From Chitinophagaceae bacterium (GTDB taxonomy: Bacteria; Bacteroidota; Bacteroidia; Chitinophagales; Chitinophagaceae), in assembly GCA_947378615.1 (NCBI GenBank), contig CANCKV010000069.1, positions 1 through 10,028 of the forward strand: a stretch of DNA of 10,028 nucleotides, in the 5' to 3' direction. The notes beneath the pieces are model-generated. The model was not told the DNA's origin and did no database searches. It worked only from the letters and a program-made list of their open reading frames with translations. The translations under genes were made by a program, and so were the position numbers. Below, piece by piece: positions 1-6,515 of this stretch (positions are counted from its first letter, which is position 1; each line of letters begins with the position of its first letter).

Positions 1-27
1 TATTTATGAATAGGTTTAGTAACGAAA

Positions 28-50
28 AGCACATGATAGAATCATGAGCT
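28..50. other. Near-perfect 23-base palindrome / hairpin
   Basis: CATGAT (32-37) and ATCATG (41-46) are exact inverted repeats around a 3-base loop AGA. After one A-A mismatch the pairing resumes for three more pairs (AGC at 28-30 with GCT at 48-50). No T-run follows, so it is a poor intrinsic terminator. It could be an operator or the 3' hairpin of an upstream transcript outside the window. The structure is seen directly; its role is unknown. Confidence 0.4.
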
Positions 51-175
51 AGTACCCTGATTTTCGAAGAGTATCTTACTACCCAATTCATTCCTCCGCT
101 AGTAAAAATTTAACAAACAAGTCCTTATCTCGTCAATATAGAAACAATAAATGAACTAAATAAAAAAAATAATTT

Positions 176-604
176 ATGACCATCAAACAAGCAATAAAAC
201 GCAGAAAGAAACTAGTACGACAAATTGAAAAAGAAGGAGAAAAGATATTTCATTACAACACACCTGATACAAGGGTGGTAAAGAAATATTCCACTAAAGA
301 GTGTTTGGAAAGATACATCCAATTATCAGAGGAACTAGTTCAGGTTAAAACTGCCATTCATAAAGCAACGGTAAACATTATTGAAATCAAAGTCAAATTA
401 GCTACTCTTAAGGACTTAGTATATAACTTAGAGAATTTAGGGTGCATCAGTGGTGAATGGACAGACGAGAGGACAAAGGAGAAAATAAATTATTATTCTG
501 AAATAACTAAAGAAGAAAAGCTTAGTATGATTTCAAAATATGAAACTGAAATCGAAAAACTGGAAGAATTTTTAGAGGAATTTTATAGAAGTACAAACAT
601 TTAA
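176..604 (+). CDS. Hypothetical coiled-coil-type protein, 142 aa
   Basis: I do not recognise this protein with confidence. It is 142 residues, rich in Lys and Glu, with no signal peptide or membrane segment, so it is probably cytoplasmic. Two stretches look like long amphipathic helices: about residues 45-90 (ending LKDLVYNLENL) and about 110-138 (ISKYETEIEKLEEFLEEF). The first 30 residues are strongly basic (KRRKKLVRQIEK). Its layout (basic N-terminal helix, central helix, short loop, C-terminal helix ending near STN) loosely recalls the DIP1984/septicolysin-like family, but the similarity is by eye and weak. The start is the first ATG of the frame, behind an A-rich tract (159-175) with no Shine-Dalgarno. 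It stands alone, about 60 bases before a dispersed hairpin repeat, which fits an accessory gene. Coding status rests on ORF length and residue composition only. Confidence 0.6.
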   Translation: MTIKQAIKRRKKLVRQIEKEGEKIFHYNTPDTRVVKKYSTKECLERYIQLSEELVQVKTAIHKATVNIIEIKVKLATLKDLVYNLENLGCISGEWTDERTKEKINYYSEITKEEKLSMISKYETEIEKLEEFLEEFYRSTNI

Positions 605-665
605 ATCTAGCTACCCACAAGGCATGACTCCCATCAAGTACTTCTTTGTGTTGCTAAACTTATTC

Positions 666-728
666 CTCTGCTACCACTCGTCAAATCAGGGTGTTGCTGC
701 CGCTGCGTCTTTGACGCATGGCTTTAAT
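666..728 (+). repeat. Dispersed hairpin repeat, copy A (upstream of the Uma2 gene)
   Basis: Positions 666-702 match 1550-1586 at 34 of 37 bases in the same orientation, and the right end CATGGCTTTAAT (717-728) matches 1609-1620 at 11 of 12. The middle forms a hairpin: TGCGTC (704-709), loop TTT, GACGCA (713-718), with GCC (699-701) able to pair with GGC (720-722). It is GC-richer than its surroundings and lies outside any gene. Similar non-coding repeats are common in Bacteroidota chromosomes. No transposase or target-site duplication is visible. Confidence 0.75.
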
Positions 729-953
729 GAATAAATATATCATTCATAACTGGATTTACTGCATTAGTAATGCCTGCTACAAATCATTTCATCTCTTTGG
801 GAATTATCGAAACGGAATTACAGTTTGTCATGTATATACACTACTAATAAAATTACAAGTACTAACAGCACTTTAAAATACCTGAACATCAACAACTATT
901 CTCATTGTTATTTCCTTACAAATAGACCATATATTTACAGAAACAAATTAAAG
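729..953. other. Gap between repeat A and the Uma2 start
   Basis: I see no convincing gene in this 225-base stretch. An open frame continues upstream from the Uma2 gene to 825, but the extra 43 residues are Asn/Thr/Tyr-rich and unlike the family, so I treat them as non-coding. A small perfect hairpin lies at 761-773 (GCATT, loop AGT, AATGC). A candidate -7 element TATATTTA (930-937), one base off TAnnTTTG, sits just before the ATG at 954, but no clean -33 TTTG stands at the expected spacing, so the promoter is only a possibility. Confidence 0.4.
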
Positions 954-1526
954 ATGACACTTTCTGATAAACACCACATCGCTGCCGAAGATTATTTGAC
1001 ATCCGAAAGGAGTAGTTTCGAGAAACATGAATATTATAAGGGAGAGGTCTTTGCCATGAATGGTGCTTCAATTCCCCATAATATTGTGTTCTCTAATGTG
1101 TTTGGAATACTTTCTAGTAAATTAAAAGGAAAAAAGTGTAAACCTTTTGGTAGCGATTTGAGAATACATATTCCTCAAAACTCTTTATATACTTACCCTG
1201 ACATTACGATAGTATGTGGAAAAATCGAAACATTAAATAGTTCATTTGATACGATTACTAACCCTTCTGTCATTATTGAAATTCTTTCTGCCTCAACTAG
1301 AGATTATGATAAAACTGGAAAGTTTACTTTGTACAAGGATATTGTTGCATTGAAAGAATACATTTTGATAGATTCTGAAAGTATTTTGATAGAAAGATAT
1401 ACACGTAGTGACAATGGCAATTGGATGCTTACCGAATACAAAGAATCTGACCAATCTCTATTGATTGAAACAGTTGTAATATCATTGTCATTATCTGATA
1501 TTTATGAAAGTATTGACTTTGACTAA
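954..1526 (+). CDS. Uma2-family (DUF820) PD-(D/E)XK endonuclease-like protein
   Basis: The 190-residue product, counted from the ATG at 954, has the usual length and signatures of the Uma2 family, restriction-endonuclease-fold proteins that are abundant in cyanobacteria and some Bacteroidota and mostly of unknown target. Visible in order: an N-terminal FEKHEYYKGEVFAM block (22-35), His42 in the SIPHN segment, YPDITIV with Asp83, SVIIEILSAST with Glu109, then TRDYDKTGKF with Lys123, and KEYILID. Asp83, Glu109 and possibly Lys123 are the candidate metal/catalytic residues. The position two after Glu109 is Leu, so the Lys may be supplied from elsewhere. The start at 954 is chosen because the family homology begins there; the frame stays open to 825 without family features. 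It has no partner gene in an operon and is bracketed by two copies of a dispersed repeat, suggesting an accessory gene. The family call is firm; the biological role is unknown. Confidence 0.88.
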   Translation: MTLSDKHHIAAEDYLTSERSSFEKHEYYKGEVFAMNGASIPHNIVFSNVFGILSSKLKGKKCKPFGSDLRIHIPQNSLYTYPDITIVCGKIETLNSSFDTITNPSVIIEILSASTRDYDKTGKFTLYKDIVALKEYILIDSESILIERYTRSDNGNWMLTEYKESDQSLLIETVVISLSLSDIYESIDFD

Positions 1527-1549
1527 TCATTAAAATCAAATTATAAACT

Positions 1550-1620
1550 CTCCGCTACCGCTCGTCAAATGAGGGTGTTGCTGCCGGAGTCAGTGACTTG
1601 TGGTTTACCATGGTTTTAAT
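1550..1620 (+). repeat. Dispersed hairpin repeat, copy B (downstream of the Uma2 gene)
   Basis: This is the second copy of the repeat at 666-728, in direct orientation, starting 23 bases after the Uma2 stop codon. The left 37 bases and right 12 bases are conserved, while the middle differs: here the stem is AGTC (1588-1591), loop AGT, GACT (1595-1598), with GCC (1583-1585) and GGT (1602-1604) able to pair outside it. About eight extra bases create a second small hairpin, TGG-TTTA-CCA (1601-1610). Stem position is thus kept while stem sequence is not. Confidence 0.75.
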
Positions 1621-1889
1621 CTAGAAGTACTTTTGTCAAAAAGAGAATTATTAATACTGTAGTGTTCTAAATGTGAAACATTTGGAGTAGCATTGAAGAA
1701 TATAACGAAGTGGAAATTGACATACAGTAGTGGGAAATTCATTTAAGGATCGTGTGAAAATGAGCCACTTAAAGTCAATTCCAAAAAAGTACCTATTTAT
1801 AGTAGCTGAAATTCTTCCTATTTATTTCCCATTTTTATAAACTGAAAATTTGGCTAAAAGAATCAAACGACTAATTTCACCCCAAAAAG
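1621..1889. other. Gap between repeat B and the YyaL-like gene
   Basis: Together with repeat B this makes a 363-base stretch without a gene. It holds a perfect hairpin, AAATGT (1669-1674), loop GAA, ACATTT (1678-1683), extendable by a T-G and a C-G pair to 1667-1685. It has no T-run and so is not an obvious terminator. A likely promoter for the next gene lies at the right end (1849-1879). I see no coding potential in the rest. Confidence 0.4.
1849..1879 (+). promoter_or_regulatory. Candidate Bacteroidota-type promoter for the YyaL-like gene
   Basis: TTTG (1849-1852) is followed after exactly 19 bases by TAATTTCA (1872-1879), resembling the TTTG-N19-TAnnTTTG pattern of the primary sigma factor of Bacteroidota. 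The -33 box and spacing fit; the last two bases of the -7 box do not. Transcription would begin around 1885, leaving a leader of only about 5 bases before the ATG at 1890. Confidence 0.3.
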
Positions 1890-3956
1890 ATGATGGATAA
1901 CAAGCATACCAACCTATTGATTAATGAATCGAGTCCTTATTTGTTACAGCATGCACATAATCCTGTTAATTGGTATCCGTGGGGTGAGGTGGCGTTGGAA
2001 AGAGCTAAAAATGAAGACAAACCTATTCTAGTCAGTATTGGATATTCTGCCTGTCATTGGTGTCATGTGATGGAAAGGGAGAGTTTTGAGGATGAGGCAA
2101 CTGCCGAAATCATGAATCAATATTTTATCAATATTAAAATTGATAGAGAAGAACGCCCCGATTTAGATCATATCTACATGGATGCGGTTCAAGCAATTGC
2201 GGGAAATGGAGGATGGCCGCTGAATGTGTTTTTAACTCCCGATAAAAAGCCTTTTTTCGGAGGAACTTACTTTCCCCCTGTTAATGCATACAATAGAAGT
2301 AGTTGGAAAAATGTGTTGTTGAATGTTCATCAGTTATTTGCCGAAAAAAGACATGAAGTGGAGGCGCAGGCCGAAAATTTGACACAACATTTAATTGATT
2401 CAGTTTCTATTAACACCTCATCCTCTAGAAATAGTAGTCAAGACATTTTTACCAAAGAAAATGAGTCTCTTATCGCCCAAAATATATTAAGACAAGCCGA
2501 TTCTATTGATGGTGGTTTTGGAAAGGCGCCGAAATTTCCGCAAACATTTTCTATACAATATTTATTAAGACATTATCATTTTACTAAAGATGAAATGGCT
2601 TTGAAGCAAGCTCTTTTGAGTCTTGATAAGATGATAATGGGAGGGATTTATGACCAATTAGGGGGAGGGTTTGCTCGTTATAGCACCGACACTGAATGGT
2701 TAGCCCCACATTTTGAAAAGATGTTGTATGATAATGCCTTATTAGTCAGTGTCATTTCTGAAGCCTATCAGATTTCAGGTGCAGATTTATATGCTCAAAC
2801 TATCAAGGACACCCTCGAATTTGTAAAGCGAGAAATGCAAAGTAAGGAATTTGGCTTTTATAGTGCCTTAGATGCTGATAGTGAAGGGGTTGAGGGAAAA
2901 TATTATGTTTGGACAAAAGAAGAAATAGAGGAACTATTGGGAGAAAAGGGTTCATTGTTTTGTGCATTTTATGATGTCACCGATTTGGGGAATTGGGAAG
3001 AAATAAATATTCTTCGGTTAAAAACCAAAGCAGCAGATTTTGCTGCCCAAAATAATTTGACAGTTGAAGAATTACAACAGCAACTAGTTGAATCCAAGAA
3101 TATATTGATGGCGGCAAGAGGTTTAAGGGTTAGGCCACAACTTGACGATAAGATTTTATTGGGATGGAATGCATTGATGATAACAGCATTTTGTAAGGCC
3201 TATGCGGCAATAGGTTCGGAAGAATACAGGGAGACGGCCCAAAATGCCATTCATTTCATCGAAACAAAGATGCGAGATGATGCAGGTGGGTATTTTCACA
3301 CCTATAAAAATAGCAAGGCGACGATTGGTGCATTTTTGGACGACTATGCCTATCTCATTCAATCCTATATCTATCTACAGGAAATAACAGGTAATCAGGA
3401 ATATTTAAATTCAGCAAAGTTGTTGTCTGAATATGTTATTGAAAACTTTAAAAATGAGGAACAGGGGCATTTCTGTTATACCTCTCTGAAACAAGAGGAT
3501 GTTATTTTTAGAAAAGTGGAAACTTATGATGGCGCAATTCCTTCGGGAAATTCAATCATGGTTCAAAACCTGCTTTATCTTTCTATCGTTTTTGATAAAA
3601 AGGAGTGGAGAGAAATGGCTACAAATAATCTAGTGTCCCTGATTGGAATGATTACAAAACATCCTATTTCGTTTGGCAATTGGTCTAGCTCACTTCAGCT
3701 ATTGATAAATGGTCAGAAAGAGTTGGTTTTAACTGGCAATACTATTTTAGAAGATTTACCAAAAGTGCTTAAAGCGTATATCCCTAACAAAGTATTGCAA
3801 ACGACCTCTTTACAAATAGATGCTTACCCGCTACTAAAAGGAAAGGTGGTTACAGATAGTCATTCATTTTATTTATGTGAAGATTATCATTGTTATCCTA
3901 TGGTAAATTCTGTAGAAGCGTTGATTGAATTGGTTGTTTCTAAGAAAAAGGGATAA
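1890..3956 (+). CDS. Thioredoxin domain-containing protein, YyaL/SPATA20 (DUF255) family
   Basis: The 688-residue product has the full length and architecture of the YyaL/SPATA20 family, conserved from bacteria to animals and of uncertain biochemical role. The N-terminal domain (about 5-165) is a thioredoxin-like DUF255 domain with the CxxC motif CHWC at 55-58 and a GGWP loop at 107-110, where the proline fits the thioredoxin cis-Pro position. It is followed by family blocks [10 protein letters not shown] (208-217), [15 protein letters not shown] (251-265), [10 protein letters not shown] (273-282) and [14 protein letters not shown] (328-341). The part from about 190 onward is expected to form an (alpha/alpha)6 barrel like N-acylglucosamine 2-epimerase and six-hairpin glycosidases. 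No signal peptide is seen, so it is probably cytoplasmic. Two ATGs stand in tandem (1890, 1893) and either may be used. It is apparently monocistronic; the next genes are on the opposite strand and converge on it. Family assignment is secure; catalytic function is not known. Confidence 0.93.
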   Translation: MMDNKHTNLLINESSPYLLQHAHNPVNWYPWGEVALERAKNEDKPILVSIGYSACHWCHVMERESFEDEATAEIMNQYFINIKIDREERPDLDHIYMDAVQAIAGNGGWPLNVFLTPDKKPFFGGTYFPPVNAYNRSSWKNVLLNVHQLFAEKRHEVEAQAENLTQHLIDSVSINTSSSRNSSQDIFTKENESLIAQNILRQADSIDGGFGKAPKFPQTFSIQYLLRHYHFTKDEMALKQALLSLDKMIMGGIYDQLGGGFARYSTDTEWLAPHFEKMLYDNALLVSVISEAYQISGADLYAQTIKDTLEFVKREMQSKEFGFYSALDADSEGVEGKYYVWTKEEIEELLGEKGSLFCAFYDVTDLGNWEEINILRLKTKAADFAAQNNLTVEELQQQLVESKNILMAARGLRVRPQLDDKILLGWNALMITAFCKAYAAIGSEEYRETAQNAIHFIETKMRDDAGGYFHTYKNSKATIGAFLDDYAYLIQSYIYLQEITGNQEYLNSAKLLSEYVIENFKNEEQGHFCYTSLKQEDVIFRKVETYDGAIPSGNSIMVQNLLYLSIVFDKKEWREMATNNLVSLIGMITKHPISFGNWSSSLQLLINGQKELVLTGNTILEDLPKVLKAYIPNKVLQTTSLQIDAYPLLKGKVVTDSHSFYLCEDYHCYPMVNSVEALIELVVSKKKG

Positions 3957-3983
3957 AATGGATAAGAAAAATGAGGTCTTAAC

Positions 3984-4018
3984 ACAAAGAAAACAAAGGA
4001 AAAACAAGGGACACAAAG
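3984..4018 (+). repeat. Degenerate A-rich short tandem repeat (ACAAAG units)
   Basis: ACAAAG occurs at 3984-3989, 3993-3998 and 4013-4018, with ACAAGG at 4004-4009, so units recur every 9-11 bases. The tract fills most of the 67-base gap between the convergent ends of the YyaL-like gene and the toxin gene. It is almost pure A/C/G on this strand. No stem-loop terminator is visible for either gene. Confidence 0.45.
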
Positions 4019-4023
4019 TTATG

Positions 4024-4329
4024 TTAATTATCTTTTCTTTTTTTTGGATGTTGCCATGTATTGAAAAACTGTACTAACTCAACTACGTTAATAGAAGGTT
4101 TGAACCGATAAATTAGAATGATTCTTTTAGATACCAACACTTTTCTTAGGTAAGCCTTTTTGTTTGTTAAGCGACCAATTCCTGGCTGAAGGGATAGTAA
4201 TTGAATTATTTCTGTTGTAGAGTTTGTGAAATTGACTATTTCAGTTTCAGTCCAATCAGTTTTTAAATAGCTGATATTAGAAAGAAAAGATTGTAAGGCA
4301 AGTTCAGACCAAACTATTTCATAAACCAT
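4024..4329 (-). CDS. RelE/ParE-family toxin of a type II toxin-antitoxin module
   Basis: The 101-residue product has the size and residue pattern of the RelE/ParE superfamily: VWSELALQSF with Trp7 and Ala11 at the N-terminus, a helical middle, QPGIGR (48-53) as the conserved P-G turn, Arg62 and the VSKRIILIYR strand pair (66-75), and a C-terminal VELVQFFNTWQHP (83-95). Members either inhibit gyrase (ParE) or cleave mRNA on ribosomes (RelE); the sequence alone does not tell me which, though the YR and FF-x-x-x-Q-x-P endings are typical of the ParE-like branch. Its ATG lies 16 bases inside the antitoxin gene, so the two are probably translationally coupled and the toxin depends on the antitoxin promoter. 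The C-terminus is basic (KKRK). No frameshift is seen, so the toxin is probably intact. Confidence 0.85.
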   Translation of the reverse strand: MVYEIVWSELALQSFLSNISYLKTDWTETEIVNFTNSTTEIIQLLSLQPGIGRLTNKKAYLRKVLVSKRIILIYRFKPSINVVELVQFFNTWQHPKKRKDN

Positions 4330-4550
4330 TGTGGATATTTTTTTGCAATCTCGGCGTGTGGAATGCCTTTACCCGCATCAAGGTCGTTGAGGGCCTTGTC
4401 AATTTCATTTATTGCACTTGAGGGAAGCTCGTCCATCCAGTCGCCATTTTCATTCTCCATCAATAATGATTGTACACTTTTTGGTATTGATTCATCTGTC
4501 TTATCAATGTATTTCTTTACCCCTATTCTAATGGTTTGTATACCTTCCAT
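4314..4550 (-). CDS. Antitoxin of the toxin-antitoxin module (addiction-module component type)
   Basis: The product is 78 residues from the ATG at 4550. The C-terminal part resembles the antitoxins usually paired with ParE-like toxins: DWMDELPSSAINEIDKAL (37-54), then a GKGIPHAEIAKKYPQWF tail (60-76) of the familiar G-x-x-I-P-H-x-E-x-x-K-K-Y-x-x-W form that normally wraps the toxin. The N-terminal 30 residues would be the DNA-binding or dimerising part, but I see no clear named fold. The frame stays open upstream to a TTG at 4598, but the good -7 promoter element (4591-4584) falls inside that extension, so the ATG at 4550 is the better start, with a leader of roughly 28 bases. It overlaps the toxin gene by 16 bases. 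Such antitoxins commonly repress their own promoter; no operator palindrome is evident here. Confidence 0.8.
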   Translation of the reverse strand: MEGIQTIRIGVKKYIDKTDESIPKSVQSLLMENENGDWMDELPSSAINEIDKALNDLDAGKGIPHAEIAKKYPQWFMK

Positions 4551-4583
4551 ATTAAAATTATTTTTGTTCTTAATTGACAAAAT

Positions 4584-4591
4584 CAAATATA
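4584..4591 (-). promoter_or_regulatory. -7 promoter element of the toxin-antitoxin operon
   Basis: On the minus strand 4591-4584 reads TATATTTG, an exact TAnnTTTG. It ends 33 bases before the antitoxin ATG. The surrounding 13 bases (4594-4582) are identical to the tolC promoter core on the other strand. No good TTTG -33 box is seen at the normal spacing. Confidence 0.55.
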
Positions 4592-4795
4592 GTGACAATG
4601 ATTTGTTTCTACCTATTTCTCTTGGAAAAAAACATGAAATTCATCATGAATCAATCGATGCAATATTATTTCAGCAACTAATTAAGAAAGTTTGGCTAAG
4701 ATGAAACAACGCTAATTGTTGCGTTTACTCCCTTTTTGACCTTAATCAGAAAAATATTGTTTCTTTTTTGCTTATAATCTGATAAAATCTGCCAC
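4592..4795. other. Divergent intergenic region between toxin-antitoxin and tolC
   Basis: With its two flanking promoters this forms the 287-base non-coding stretch 4551-4837. A plus-strand open frame runs through the antitoxin antisense to 4704 but matches nothing I recognise. A modest inverted repeat lies at 4708-4725 (AACGC, 8-base loop, GCGTT), overlapping an alternative pairing AACAA/TTGTT (4705-4709 with 4716-4720). The T-run CCCTTTTT at 4731-4738 is a few bases beyond, so a weak plus-strand terminator is conceivable. Nothing else is supported. Confidence 0.35.
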
Positions 4796-4803
4796 TATAT
4801 TTG
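4796..4803 (+). promoter_or_regulatory. -7 promoter element of the tolC-type gene
   Basis: TATATTTG at 4796-4803 is an exact TAnnTTTG and ends 34 bases before the ATG at 4838. The nearest upstream TTTG (4767-4770) is 25 bases away, longer than the usual 19 or so, so the -33 part is uncertain. Confidence 0.55.
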
Positions 4804-4837
4804 ATAACATCAAATCCTTTCGTTTATTTTGGAAATT

Positions 4838-6286
4838 ATGAGAACGACACTGTTAAATATTTTTCTCTTATTCATTGTTTTTCAAGTTTCTGCTCAACAG
4901 AAATGGGATTTACGACAATGCGTTGATTATGCAATGAAAAACAACATATCTGTCAAGCAAGCAGATGTGCAGGCAAGAATTATTGCCTTACAACTAAAGC
5001 AAGCACAATTGTCTGTATATCCGAATGCAAATTTGACTTCAGGACTTGGAACTCAATTTGGTCGTTCTATAGATAGGACGACTAATATCTACAGTAATAC
5101 ACAATCGCTTTATCAGAACATTCAATTACAATCAGGCATACTCGTATATAATTATAATCGGCTGAAAAATACGATTGCTTATGAGCAATTTAGTGCAAAT
5201 GCTGCATTACAGGATGTTGAAAAAGCAGCAAATGATGCGGCTTTAAGTGTTTGTACTTACTATTTACAGGTATTAGCAGCAAAGGAACAGGTTATCATTA
5301 GTCAATTGCAAATTGGACAAACAAAGACACAATTAGATATTACTAAGAAACAAGTAGAAGCAGGTAGTTTGCCTGAATTGAATCGATTGGAAATAGAAGC
5401 GCAACTCGCAAATGACAGCAGTACTTATATATCTGCACAATCCAATTTTGATCAATCGGTACTAGCGTTGAAAGCAGTATTGAATATGGATGCCGCTGCC
5501 CCTTTTGAAGTGGCAATTCCTGAATCAACTAGCATCCCTACTCTTCCACTATCAGAGCTACAGCCTGAAGTCGTTTTTCAATTGGCACTTAACAATCAGC
5601 CTTTGCAAAAAGCAAATGATTTCAGAATTAAGGCTGCTGAAAAGAATATTGCCATTAATAAAGCACAGATGTATCCTACGCTAAACTTTGGTGTCAATTT
5701 GGCTAGTAACTTTTATAATTCTTTTCAGCGGGTAGATGGTTATAGCATCAATGGGTATAGCCTAAATGGTGATATGGTTAGTATTGGTAATGATAATTAT
5801 TATATCAGTTCTCCAAATGTATTTATTAAACAATCTCGGAATAGTTTAGGAGAAATATGGAAGGGATATGGTAGCCAACTAAATAACAATTTTGGACAAA
5901 CACTAGGCTTTAATCTTACCCTTCCAATATTTGATAATGGACAATATAGGACAGCTTATGAACAATCGAAATTGACATACAAGTCACAACTTTTGAATAA
6001 AGAAGGCGCTGATTTGACTTTGAAACAAAATATTTACACGGCCTATTCAAATGCAATTTCATCTTTGCAGAAAGTTAATGCCGGAAAGAAAAGTGTAGAG
6101 ACCAATCAGAAGGTATTTGATTTTGCTACAAAGAGATATAATCTTGGGTTGTTAAGTACAATAGATTTGCTGACTAATCAAAATAATTTGTTGCGAGCAA
6201 AACTTCAATTGGTAGGAAATGAATATGATTATATTTTTAAAATGAAGTTGCTTGAATTTTATAAAGGACAGGGGCTGAAGCTGTAG
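4838..6286 (+). CDS. TolC-family outer membrane efflux/secretion channel (OEP)
   Basis: The 482-residue product has a typical signal peptide: MRTT, a hydrophobic run (LLNIFLLFIVF), then a VSA site with likely cleavage after Ala19. The mature part opens with WDLRQCVDYAMKNN (23-36), the usual start of the outer membrane efflux protein fold, and has two OEP repeats, about 23-215 and 245-470. Helical signatures include KKQVEAGSLPELNRLEIEAQ (170-189) and its counterpart KRYNLGLLSTIDLLTNQNNL (432-451), plus LPIFDNGQYRTAYEQSKL (362-379). Between about 291 and 352 lies an Asn/Tyr/Gly-rich insertion (GYSINGYSLNGD) that probably extends the surface loop or beta-strand region, as often seen in Bacteroidota TolC proteins. 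A trimer would form an outer-membrane and periplasmic tunnel. The ATG at 4838 is preferred to a TTG at 4829 because the signal peptide starts there. The adaptor gene follows on the same strand 229 bases later. Substrate is unknown. Confidence 0.92.
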   Translation: MRTTLLNIFLLFIVFQVSAQQKWDLRQCVDYAMKNNISVKQADVQARIIALQLKQAQLSVYPNANLTSGLGTQFGRSIDRTTNIYSNTQSLYQNIQLQSGILVYNYNRLKNTIAYEQFSANAALQDVEKAANDAALSVCTYYLQVLAAKEQVIISQLQIGQTKTQLDITKKQVEAGSLPELNRLEIEAQLANDSSTYISAQSNFDQSVLALKAVLNMDAAAPFEVAIPESTSIPTLPLSELQPEVVFQLALNNQPLQKANDFRIKAAEKNIAINKAQMYPTLNFGVNLASNFYNSFQRVDGYSINGYSLNGDMVSIGNDNYYISSPNVFIKQSRNSLGEIWKGYGSQLNNNFGQTLGFNLTLPIFDNGQYRTAYEQSKLTYKSQLLNKEGADLTLKQNIYTAYSNAISSLQKVNAGKKSVETNQKVFDFATKRYNLGLLSTIDLLTNQNNLLRAKLQLVGNEYDYIFKMKLLEFYKGQGLKL

Positions 6287-6289
6287 GAA

Positions 6290-6408
6290 GTTGTACGTTG
6301 TACGTTATAAGTAGTACGTTGTAAGTAATAGGTTGTAAGTAATAGATTTTAAGTAATAGGTTGTAAGTAGTACGTTGTAAGTAATAGGTTGTAAGTAATA
6401 GGTTTAGG
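6290..6408 (+). repeat. Heptamer / 14-mer tandem repeat array between tolC and adaptor
   Basis: Starting 4 bases after the tolC stop, 17 heptamers run without a break: two GTTGTAC, then seven 14-base units, and a final GTTTAGG. The 14-base consensus GTTGTAAGTAATAG is exact at 6318-6331, 6332-6345, 6374-6387 and 6388-6401. Variants are GTTATAAGTAGTAC (6304-6317), ATTTTAAGTAATAG (6346-6359) and GTTGTAAGTAGTAC (6360-6373). Every unit keeps the 7-base frame. The array contains stop codons and is not coding. Short GTTGTAC/GTTGTAA-type arrays are familiar intergenic filler in Bacteroidota; copy number may vary between strains. Confidence 0.9.
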
Positions 6409-6419
6409 AAAGAGAAAAT

Positions 6420-6448
6420 CTTGACTTGTGTTGTTGCATTTATTTTGG
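6420..6448 (+). promoter_or_regulatory. Possible promoter for the adaptor gene
   Basis: CTTG (6420-6423), 17 bases, then TATTTTGG (6441-6448) is an imperfect version of the TTTG/TAnnTTTG pattern. It lies after the tandem array and 67 bases before the adaptor ATG. It would let the adaptor be transcribed apart from tolC. Evidence is weak. Confidence 0.25.
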
Positions 6449-6515
6449 ATGGATTTCTAAAAAAAAATCATTAGAATAATTCAAATCATCTAATCAGTGA
6501 TATAAATAGAAAATT

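Noticed and set aside
54..102. Possible decayed third copy of the hairpin repeat
   Set aside because: Only ACCCTGATTT (54-63, as reverse complement) and TTCCTCCGCT (91-100) resemble parts of the repeat, in inconsistent orientations. Ten-base matches like these can be chance.
825..953. N-terminal extension of the Uma2 frame by 43 residues
   Set aside because: The residues are Asn/Thr/Tyr-rich with no family similarity. Uma2 homology and normal length begin at the ATG at 954.
1627..1792. Nested inverted arms (GTACTTTT 1627-1634 with AAAAGTAC 1785-1792; GGAAATTGAC 1712-1721 with GTCAATTCC 1774-1782) suggesting a MITE-like remnant
   Set aside because: The arms are short, imperfect and unevenly spaced, with no terminal duplication. 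AT-rich sequence gives such matches easily.
4363..4704. Plus-strand open frame of 113 codons across the antitoxin gene
   Set aside because: It is mostly the antisense of the antitoxin, and its tail after 4598 matches nothing I recognise. No start signal supports it.
6290..6408. CRISPR array
   Set aside because: The units are contiguous 7/14-mers with no unique spacers, and there are no cas genes.
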